Shown here: piece after piece, positions 1-5,086 of the stretch | Layout: each line of letters opens with the position of its first letter | Numbering within the stretch: the stretch's first letter is position 1 | Translations under genes and position numbers: made by a program | Source: Proteobacteria bacterium UBA1858 | GTDB lineage: Bacteria; Pseudomonadota; Gammaproteobacteria; UBA4575 | NCBI GenBank assembly: GCA_002338385.1 | Contig: DDIE01000038.1 | Coordinates: 1 to 5,086 of the forward strand | DNA: 5,086 nucleotides | Direction of reading: 5' to 3' | The notes under the pieces: model-generated | What the model was told of the DNA's origin: nothing | The model's database searches: none | What the model saw: the letters and a program-made list of their open reading frames with translations, nothing else

Positions 1-1790
1 GCTTCGATCTGACGAATACGCTCACGTGTAACATCGAATTGCTTGCCTACTTCTTCCAACGTATGGTCGGTATTCATATCGATACCAAAACGCATGCGTA
101 ATACCTTCGCCTCGCGTGGAGTGAGTGAGGCAAGAATTTCTCGTGTTGCTTCGCTCAGGCCTACGCCTGAAGCAGCTTCTACCGGTGATTCTATATTCGC
201 GTCTTCAATGAAATCACCTAAATGTGAGTCTTCATCGTCGCCAATCGGTGTTTCCATAGAAATGGGTTCTTTGGCAATCTTGAGCACTTTACGTACTTTA
301 TCTTCTGGCATTTCCATGCGTTCGGCAAGCTCTTCGGGCGTCGCTTCGCGTCCCATCTCTTGTAGCATCTGGCGTGAGATACGATTAAGTTTATTGATTG
401 TCTCAATCATATGAACCGGAATTCGGATGGTGCGCGCCTGATCAGCGATAGAACGGGTAATGGCCTGGCGTATCCACCAGGTGGCGTAGGTTGAGAATTT
501 ATAACCACGTCGATACTCGAATTTATCAACAGCCTTCATCAGGCCGATATTGCCCTCTTGAATGAGGTCCAAAAACTGTAAGCCACGGTTGGTGTATTTT
601 TTAGCGATAGAAATCACCAAGCGCAAGTTCGCTTCGACCATTTCTTTCTTGGCGCGACGGGCTTTTGCTTCACCAATGGACATCCGCCGGTTGATTTCTT
701 TTATTTCAGCAATAGTTAACTTTGAATTTTCGTTAATGGAACTCAGTTTATCCTGTTCTTTGCTGACCTCATCTTGCACTTCTACCAGCGCCTCTGAGTA
801 GGCGGCTTGTTTCTTAATGAGAGCAGGCAACCAGTCTTTGTTGGTTTCATTCTCAGGGAAGGAGTCTATAAATACTTTCTTGGGCATGCGGCAGTAGTCG
901 ACACATAAGGCCATAATGAGACGCTCATGATTACGAATGCCTTCGACTGTGGTGCGTAAACCCGATGCGAGCACATCAATAATCTTCTGGTTGAGTTTGA
1001 GACGCATAAAATACTCTGCCAACTCGACTCGAGTGGCTTCCATCTTCTTGGCACTTTTTTGTACGGCAGCAGATTGTGATTTCTTGTATAAGGAGGCTAA
1101 CTCCTCAAAGTGCTGGCGTGCCTCTTCCGGATCTGGTCCGGTATCAATTTCTTCTTCCTCATCCTCATCTGAATCGGATTGATCACCATTTTCTGCCTCA
1201 GCTGCGACCGTTTTATCGGCCTGGTTGACCACTGTAGGCGTAGATATTTCGTCTTCCGCATCTGGGTCTATAAAACCAGTGATTAGGTCAGTAAGACGCA
1301 TTTCTTCATTTTCAACTTTTGCGTACAGCAACAAAAGCGTCTCAATTGAACGCGGGTAGTGTCCGATCGCAAACAGGACTTGAGCCAGTCCCTCTTCAAT
1401 ACGTTTGGCGATTTTGATTTCACCTTCGCGTGTGAGCAGGTTAACTGTGCCCATTTCACGCATATACATACGCACTGGATCAGTCGTCCGACCAAATTCG
1501 CTGTCAACAGAGGCAAGCGCTGCGGCCGCTTCTTCTGCTACATCCTCGTCAGTTGCAGCTGCATCAGATAATAATAATGTCTCCTCATCAGGCGCCTGTT
1601 CATGAACAACGATACCCATGTCATTGATCATGCTGATAATATCCTCTATCTGCTCAGGGTCTACAATAGAGTTCGGCAAATGGTCATTGACCTCAGCGTA
1701 GGTTAGATAACCCTGCTCTTTACCCTTAGCAATCAAGTCTTTAAGGCTGTATTCTTGATTTTGTTGTTCGTTGGTAGATTCAGATTCCAT
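1..1790 (-). CDS. rpoD: RNA polymerase primary sigma factor RpoD (sigma-70), 3' end cut by the window edge
   Basis: Housekeeping sigma factor that binds core RNA polymerase and recognises -10/-35 promoters in the cytoplasm. 596 complete codons are visible. By alignment with the E. coli protein from memory, about 22 residues (the end of region 4.2 and the C-terminal tail) lie beyond the edge, giving about 618 residues against 613 in E. coli. Domains in order: region 1.1 at about residues 16-85; region 1.2 with DPVRMYMREMG from D104; a non-conserved region with the acidic run S205-D216; then MVEANLRLVISIAKKYTNRG (region 2.1-2.2), the promoter-melting segment YATWWIRQAITR with W438/W439, region 3 at about 462-535, and the region 4.2 helix-turn-helix LEEVGKQFDVTRERIRQIE at 578-596. 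The reading frame is intact throughout. The ATG at 1790 is chosen because MESES...YSLKDLIAKGKEQGYLTY matches the usual sigma-70 N-terminus. No good Shine-Dalgarno precedes it. It lies 111 bases downstream of dnaG on the same strand, the normal order. Confidence 0.98.
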   Translation of the reverse strand, partial: MESESTNEQQNQEYSLKDLIAKGKEQGYLTYAEVNDHLPNSIVDPEQIEDIISMINDMGIVVHEQAPDEETLLLSDAAATDEDVAEEAAAALASVDSEFGRTTDPVRMYMREMGTVNLLTREGEIKIAKRIEEGLAQVLFAIGHYPRSIETLLLLYAKVENEEMRLTDLITGFIDPDAEDEISTPTVVNQADKTVAAEAENGDQSDSDEDEEEEIDTGPDPEEARQHFEELASLYKKSQSAAVQKSAKKMEATRVELAEYFMRLKLNQKIIDVLASGLRTTVEGIRNHERLIMALCVDYCRMPKKVFIDSFPENETNKDWLPALIKKQAAYSEALVEVQDEVSKEQDKLSSINENSKLTIAEIKEINRRMSIGEAKARRAKKEMVEANLRLVISIAKKYTNRGLQFLDLIQEGNIGLMKAVDKFEYRRGYKFSTYATWWIRQAITRSIADQARTIRIPVHMIETINKLNRISRQMLQEMGREATPEELAERMEMPEDKVRKVLKIAKEPISMETPIGDDEDSHLGDFIEDANIESPVEAASGVGLSEATREILASLTPREAKVLRMRFGIDMNTDHTLEEVGKQFDVTRERIRQIE

Positions 1791-1809
1791 AAACAGTCAA
1801 ATAATTATG

Positions 1810-1854
1810 AGGTGTAACCGACCATTATAGCCAATTGAGTGGATTTACACACCT
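1810..1854. repeat. Inverted repeat flanking the rpoD -10 box
   Basis: The arms AGGTGTAA (1810-1817) and TTACACACCT (1845-1854) are inverted copies. GTGTAA at 1812-1817 is the exact reverse complement of TTACAC at 1845-1850, and AGGTGT at 1810-1815 is the exact reverse complement of ACACCT at 1849-1854. The second arm carries a two-base insertion that permits both registers. The dyad is centred near 1831, so the TATAAT element sits between the arms. It could be an operator, or a weak hairpin in transcripts that read through from dnaG. The short arms and 27-base spacer mean chance is also possible. Confidence 0.35.
1824..1852 (-). promoter_or_regulatory. Candidate sigma-70 promoter for rpoD (perfect -10 box)
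   Basis: On the minus strand a consensus TATAAT lies at 1829-1824, 33 bases upstream of the rpoD ATG. With a 17-base spacer the -35 position (1852-1847) reads GTGTGT, a poor match to TTGACA, and there is no extended -10 TG. The predicted start of transcription, near 1817, would give a short leader of about 27 bases without an evident Shine-Dalgarno. The match to the -10 is seen directly. Activity is inferred, and the weak -35 suggests either low basal activity, dependence on an activator, or a chance match in an AT-rich gap. In E. coli rpoD also has promoters besides the operon promoter. Confidence 0.45.
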
Positions 1855-1901
1855 ACCAAATGAGATGTACAAATCGCTTGGCCAGCCACCCACCCTTATG
1901 T

Positions 1902-3557
1902 TTATGTGGGATCTTGTTCGATAAAACTGTCATATCCAATCCGACGGATATCCTCATTAAATCGTTCCATAGTTTTTCGAAAAGACAATTCACGGTTGTC
2001 CATGTCTGGCAGCTCCCAGAGGATTAATTTCTGCAGGATCGGATACTCCGGGCGCCCATGAAAGCGCTCAATGAGGGCACTAGACGTGAGTGATGTTTCA
2101 GCCTGAATAATATCCAGGAGTTCAATCAATAAGGGCACTCCGGGCGTGGCTGACAGCTTATTAAGCTGATCTTCTGCTAAAGCATATTGTGCCAGCTGCG
2201 GTTCGCGCAGTAGCAGGGCAATGGCCAGACGGGTTTTGGTATATTTTGGATGGCGCCCCTGTGGCATGCGTGGGGTTTGCTTACTCCTGGACTGCAGCGC
2301 GGGTTGAGTGTTAGTGATTGATGTCCCGACGCGCTGATTGAGTTCTTTAAACATCAAATCCCGAAACACTATCTTGGGAAGTTTATTCATTAGAGGTTGG
2401 GCTGTATCTGCAAGTTTAGCCCTACCATCCAGAGTACTGATATCTATTTCAGCACAGAGTTTAGTGAAGAAATATTCGGACAGTGGCATGGCCTGTTTGA
2501 GATGTGTCTGAAAGGCATCCTTACCTGCTGAGCGGATTAAAGAATCAGGATCTTCGCCTTGTGGCATGAAAGCAAAACGGATATCAATGCCATCTTTGTA
2601 TTCTGGCAGTATCTGTTGCAGTGCTTTCCAGGCGGCGTCTTTTCCTGCTCGATCACCATCGAAACAAAAAATAAGCGACGCGGTATAACGTAATAAATTA
2701 CGAATATTCTGGCTGGTAGTTGCTGTGCCCAAGGTAGCAATAGCGTTATAGACTCCGTGTTGTGCTAGTGCCACCACGTCCATGTAACCTTCGACGATAA
2801 TCAGCTGTTTTATTTTCCCCAAAGCCTGGCGTGCTTCATACAGACCATACAGGGTGCTACCTTTATGAAACAGCTCGGTCTCAGGACTATTAATATATTT
2901 AGGCATACTGCCATCAATCTCACGCCCACCAAAGGCAATCACACGACCACGTGGGTCCTTAATTGGAAACATAATGCGGTGACGGAACCGATCATAGATT
3001 TTGTTTGGCGGTTTCTCAGATAACAGACCTGCTTTTATCAGCAGTGCCGCAGTAATCGTAAGATTGCTTTTCAGATTATCAAAGCCCGGAGGTGCAAAGC
3101 CGATATTGAAACGTTGGCATATCTCACCGCTGATACCTCGTGACTTGAGATAATTGATGGCATTTTGATTGTGCCGCAATTGTTGCTGGTAATAATGGCT
3201 GGCTGTCTCCAATGCTGAGTATAGGTCAGCCAGACCATCATGCCGTTGCGAACCTTGCTCATAGCTCACTTCCAGACCCAGCCGCTGGGCGAGTACCTCT
3301 ATTGTCTCAACAAATTCAAGACCTTCATGTTCCATCAAAAACCCAATTGCAGTGCCATGGGCGCCACAGCCAAAGCAGTGATAAAACTGCTTCTCTCGAT
3401 TGACCGTGAAGGAGGGTGTTTTCTCGCCGTGAAATGGACAACAGGCTGTGTACTCTTTACCTTTTGGTTTGAGGTCGATATAGCTGTCTATCAAGTCGAC
3501 AATATCGGTCTGATTTACAACTTGATCAATGAAAGATTGTGGAATTTTACCCGCCAT
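1902..3557 (-). CDS. dnaG: DNA primase DnaG
   Basis: Synthesises the short RNA primers for leading-strand initiation and Okazaki fragments, recruited by the DnaB helicase at the fork. Length is 551 residues against 581 in E. coli. The N-terminal CHC2 zinc-binding domain has ligands C40, H43, C61 and C64 (CCPFHGEKTPSF ... YHCFGCG). The catalytic core follows: basic/ssDNA-binding motifs RFRHRIMFPI (190-199) and FGGRE...PKYINSPET (209-227), then the TOPRIM fold with the metal-binding acid E256 in IVEGYMDVVAL and the pair D300/D302 in FDGDRAG. A polar, low-conservation linker at about 405-430 leads to the C-terminal helicase-binding domain (about 430-551), which is the more divergent part, as is usual. 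All catalytic residues are present. The ATG at 3557 fits the standard N-terminus (GKIPQSFIDQVVNQTDIVDLI). It has only a weak Shine-Dalgarno (CAGAG). Downstream is rpoD; upstream is an AAA ATPase gene instead of rpsU. Confidence 0.98.
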   Translation of the reverse strand: MAGKIPQSFIDQVVNQTDIVDLIDSYIDLKPKGKEYTACCPFHGEKTPSFTVNREKQFYHCFGCGAHGTAIGFLMEHEGLEFVETIEVLAQRLGLEVSYEQGSQRHDGLADLYSALETASHYYQQQLRHNQNAINYLKSRGISGEICQRFNIGFAPPGFDNLKSNLTITAALLIKAGLLSEKPPNKIYDRFRHRIMFPIKDPRGRVIAFGGREIDGSMPKYINSPETELFHKGSTLYGLYEARQALGKIKQLIIVEGYMDVVALAQHGVYNAIATLGTATTSQNIRNLLRYTASLIFCFDGDRAGKDAAWKALQQILPEYKDGIDIRFAFMPQGEDPDSLIRSAGKDAFQTHLKQAMPLSEYFFTKLCAEIDISTLDGRAKLADTAQPLMNKLPKIVFRDLMFKELNQRVGTSITNTQPALQSRSKQTPRMPQGRHPKYTKTRLAIALLLREPQLAQYALAEDQLNKLSATPGVPLLIELLDIIQAETSLTSSALIERFHGRPEYPILQKLILWELPDMDNRELSFRKTMERFNEDIRRIGYDSFIEQDPT

Positions 3558-3614
3558 GATGGCTCTGCATGGGTTACAAAGTGTCAGTAGAGGCTACCCT
3601 TTGAGGCGGGCATG
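3558..3614. other. ATPase-dnaG intergenic region with a seven-codon upstream ORF
   Basis: A 57-base gap on the minus strand. Besides the candidate promoter it holds an ATG at 3570 that opens a seven-codon frame (MQSHHGG, stop TAA at 3549-3547) ending 11 bases inside dnaG in another frame. It has no Shine-Dalgarno and may be chance, but its ATG lies only 13 bases before the real dnaG start. The only hairpin, GTAG-CCT-CTAC, is too short to be a terminator. No trace of rpsU coding sequence is present. Confidence 0.5.
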
Positions 3615-3618
3615 TCAA
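3591..3618 (-). promoter_or_regulatory. Candidate sigma-70 promoter for dnaG, overlapping the end of the ATPase gene
   Basis: A perfect TTGACA lies on the minus strand at 3618-3613, spanning the TGA stop of the upstream ATPase gene. After a 16-base spacer, TAGCCT at 3596-3591 keeps the key TA....T positions of a -10 box (3 of 6). Transcription would start near 3584, giving dnaG-rpoD a leader of about 27 bases. The -35 match is clear but the -10 is weak, so this is a candidate only. It would supply the promoter that the missing rpsU leader provides in E. coli. Confidence 0.35.
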
Positions 3619-4535
3619 TAGGCGATGCCGAGTTGAACTGCTAAATAATACGTCAGTAAAACCAATATCGTAACTAAGCCGATGATAGTAATAGCGGTGA
3701 GGCGTGTGGACTTGCGGGGCGGTTGCGTGAGCGGTCGGCGTTGGAGCTGATTGAGTGCCTCAATACTAGCGGCATGAATTTTAGTAAAATTGCCACGCGA
3801 AGCTTTATACACTGCATCCAGCGCGGCATGATCCAACAAATCCTCTGCCGGGTGATTGGCGTCTGAGGCGGCATTACTCAGCCGGAACCTGACATAGCGA
3901 TGTGTTTGCTCACGGTTGAGTGGGCGGATATTGATTTGGTAGTTGGCGCTGCAGGACGGGTTAGCCTCCTCCAGGGTGATGATTTGTAATTTGAGCTTGT
4001 GATCACCAGTCATAAGCAAACCCAATGCATGGGGATGAGTCTGTTCAATTCGATGTTTAAGTTGGAGTAATTGTGCCAACGAAGCAAGATCTAACTGATC
4101 AGCATCATCAATGAGCAGGAGTAACTTGGGGTGTTTTTGTAAATAACAAATCACATGGTTCTCGATGCTTAATTCAGCAGGTGCTTCTGCGCCGTCGGGG
4201 AGTGACCATTTTTGTTTGATTTTAGCGCTGATCTGCTGAAATGTTTGGCCCGCGCCTATGCGGCATGCGCATGACTCAATATCGGCATGTGTGATATGGA
4301 GAATTTTACGCAGAAATGTAGTTTTACCAGCGCCAGATTCAGCAATCAGAACAATGGCTTTGGCCTCGTTGGCGAGTGACTTCAGGACAATATTGGTGCT
4401 CATTTCCTGATGACTATCGTTATACAATAATGCGGCATCCTTGGGCGTAATGAATGGCTCATAAGCCAATCCAAGTGCGCTCAGCTGAGTTGCGCTCAGA
4501 AGAGAATCATTTGCAGGAGTATGATCTTCCCTCAT
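3615..4535 (-). CDS. Membrane-anchored AAA-type ATPase, ExeA/DamX N-terminal-like, without SPOR domain
   Basis: A 306-residue P-loop ATPase. The N-terminal LGLAYEPFITPKDAALLYNDSHQE (21-44) has the pattern that opens ExeA/GspA-type ATPases. Walker A is AESGAGKT (65-72), with Ala65 in place of the first glycine of GxxxxGK[ST]. Walker B is LLLLIDDAD (138-146), with Asp144 where many AAA proteins have the catalytic Glu. LLMTGD (173-178) resembles sensor 1, and IRPLNREQTHRYVRFRL (203-219) matches the lid-side signature of this family. A basic proline-rich linker (266-278) precedes one strongly hydrophobic helix (about 279-300) and the protein ends at 306. This predicts a cytoplasmic ATPase anchored by its C-terminus in the inner membrane. 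DamX-type proteins normally continue into a periplasmic, peptidoglycan-binding SPOR domain, which is absent here. The ATG at 4535 overlaps the dGTPase stop as ATGA, suggesting translational coupling; no clear Shine-Dalgarno is seen. Family assignment is fair, but the cellular role (cell envelope, division or secretion) is unknown. Confidence 0.8.
   Translation of the reverse strand: MREDHTPANDSLLSATQLSALGLAYEPFITPKDAALLYNDSHQEMSTNIVLKSLANEAKAIVLIAESGAGKTTFLRKILHITHADIESCACRIGAGQTFQQISAKIKQKWSLPDGAEAPAELSIENHVICYLQKHPKLLLLIDDADQLDLASLAQLLQLKHRIEQTHPHALGLLMTGDHKLKLQIITLEEANPSCSANYQINIRPLNREQTHRYVRFRLSNAASDANHPAEDLLDHAALDAVYKASRGNFTKIHAASIEALNQLQRRPLTQPPRKSTRLTAITIIGLVTILVLLTYYLAVQLGIAY
4532..4535 (-). 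promoter_or_regulatory. ATGA stop/start overlap coupling dGTPase and ATPase genes
   Basis: The TGA stop of the dGTPase gene (4534-4532) shares two bases with the ATG of the ATPase gene (4535-4533). No recognisable Shine-Dalgarno lies in the 15 bases before this ATG, so re-initiation by ribosomes finishing the dGTPase is the likeliest source of its translation. The overlap is seen directly; coupling is inferred from how such overlaps usually behave. Confidence 0.65.
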
Positions 4536-5086
4536 GTCGAGTTGTCGACGTGGAGACGTTTGTATTCAGCCTCTGCGTAGCGATCTGTCATGCCTGCAAT
4601 ATAGTCCGCTGTGACCCGGGCAAAGCCAGCGTCTCCCAATTTATCTCGTTTGATATGCGCCTTGTGTTGGTGTTCCGCGGGTAACAATGAGGGCTGTTCA
4701 AAATAACGCTCAAACAACAGCTTGATCGTTTTTCTGGCATTTTCACTCATCACATTAACCTGTTCATGCTGATAGAGATTGCTATGCAGGAATGACTTTA
4801 GTTCTGCCATTTTTTCCTTGATATCAGCACTGAATGAGACTAGGGCGCGAGGGTTACTGCGAACTTCTGAAAGTGTATGGATGCCGTCATGCGAGATATT
4901 CGCTTGCGTATTATCGATTAAATCTGTCACGCATTGGTCGATAATGTTGCGTATAGCCGCTTGTGCTTTTCTTTTGTCGGACAGCGCTGGATATTTTTTT
5001 TCCACAATGCGGTAGTGAGTTGCAAATAACTCTACCTGGGACAGTTGAGACAGGGTGATTAGGCCGGAACGTAAGCCGTCGTCAAC
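4532..5086 (-). CDS. dgt: Deoxyguanosinetriphosphate triphosphohydrolase-like protein (dGTPase), C-terminal part
   Basis: Family enzymes hydrolyse dNTPs, classically dGTP, to the deoxynucleoside and triphosphate, tuning the cytoplasmic dNTP pool. Only the last 184 codons are in the window. The frame is open to the edge and no start is visible; the GTG at 5005 is internal. The first visible residues, VDDGLRSGLITLSQLSQ, match the conserved late motif of the family (usually a His-Asp-hydrophobic-Asp-Asp followed by LRxGL), which follows the HD-domain catalytic core. The N-terminal HD metal-binding residues lie outside the window. The near-terminal DYIAGMTDRYAEAEYKRL is the other family hallmark and sits at the expected distance from the C-terminus. 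The gene ends in an ATGA overlap with the ATPase gene, so the two are probably one transcript. The family call is firm. Substrate preference cannot be judged, because many members are annotated only as dGTPase-like, so the symbol dgt is by family. Confidence 0.92.
   Translation of the reverse strand, partial: VDDGLRSGLITLSQLSQVELFATHYRIVEKKYPALSDKRKAQAAIRNIIDQCVTDLIDNTQANISHDGIHTLSEVRSNPRALVSFSADIKEKMAELKSFLHSNLYQHEQVNVMSENARKTIKLLFERYFEQPSLLPAEHQHKAHIKRDKLGDAGFARVTADYIAGMTDRYAEAEYKRLHVDNST

Larger units (their letters stand above)
1791..1901. other. dnaG-rpoD intergenic region
   Basis: A 111-base non-coding gap holding the candidate rpoD promoter and its flanking dyad. The five bases CCCAC just inside the dnaG stop end (minus strand, 1910-1906) can pair with GTGGG twelve bases on, but no run of U follows, so this is not a convincing rho-independent terminator and read-through from dnaG into rpoD is likely. 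I see no small ORF or RNA gene in it. Confidence 0.6.

Noticed and set aside
43..414. 123-residue open frame on the plus strand, antisense to rpoD regions 3-4
   Set aside because: Serine-rich translation typical of the reverse strand of a conserved gene; rpoD is certain here.
1885..1910. Possible rho-independent terminator after dnaG
   Set aside because: The only pairing is a five-base CCCAC/GTGGG stem with a 12-base loop and no following U run.
1902..2100. Internal heat-shock (sigma-32) promoter for rpoD inside the end of dnaG, as known in E. coli
   Set aside because: I looked for CTTGAA with a properly spaced CCCCAT-like box and found only partial matches such as CCCACAT without a matching -35.
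3240..3590. 116-residue open frame on the plus strand, antisense to the dnaG start
   Set aside because: It lies wholly over the well-supported dnaG N-terminal and zinc domain, has no recognisable motif, and is explained by the codon pattern of dnaG.
4532..5005. Stand-alone 157-residue gene starting with GTG at 5005
   Set aside because: The same frame is open for 27 more codons to the window edge and those codons encode the conserved dGTPase motif VDDGLRSGL, so the GTG is internal.

Overview
The window looks like chromosomal core DNA from a gammaproteobacterium of moderate GC content. The visible RpoD keeps long stretches almost identical to E. coli sigma-70 in regions 2 to 4, together with the large acidic non-conserved region typical of proteobacterial primary sigma factors. 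DnaG has the same zinc-ligand spacing as the E. coli primase. I cannot name a genus.

All four genes lie on the minus strand and are packed closely. In transcription order (high to low coordinates) they are: the C-terminal 184 residues of a dGTPase-family HD hydrolase (5086-4532, start outside the window); a 306-residue membrane-anchored AAA-type ATPase of the ExeA/DamX-N-terminal kind (4535-3615), overlapping the dGTPase stop by ATGA; primase dnaG (3557-1902) after a 57-base gap; and rpoD (1790 to the window edge), after a 111-base gap, lacking about its last 22 residues.

The 3' half is the dnaG-rpoD core of the macromolecular synthesis operon, which links replication priming to transcription initiation. 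The usual upstream partner rpsU (ribosomal protein S21) is absent. A nucleotide-pool enzyme and a tail-anchored ATPase sit there instead, so the 5' part of the operon has been rearranged relative to E. coli.

The two intergenic gaps hold candidate promoters: a perfect TATAAT -10 box before rpoD flanked by an inverted repeat, and a TTGACA -35 box overlapping the ATPase stop codon before dnaG. I see no convincing rho-independent terminator between any of the genes, so read-through along the whole cluster is plausible. I found no tRNA, rRNA, CRISPR array, insertion sequence or other mobile element. The window is mostly ordinary housekeeping sequence. The least ordinary items are the SPOR-less DamX-like ATPase and the non-canonical neighbourhood of dnaG. 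I see no strong case for an undescribed system.
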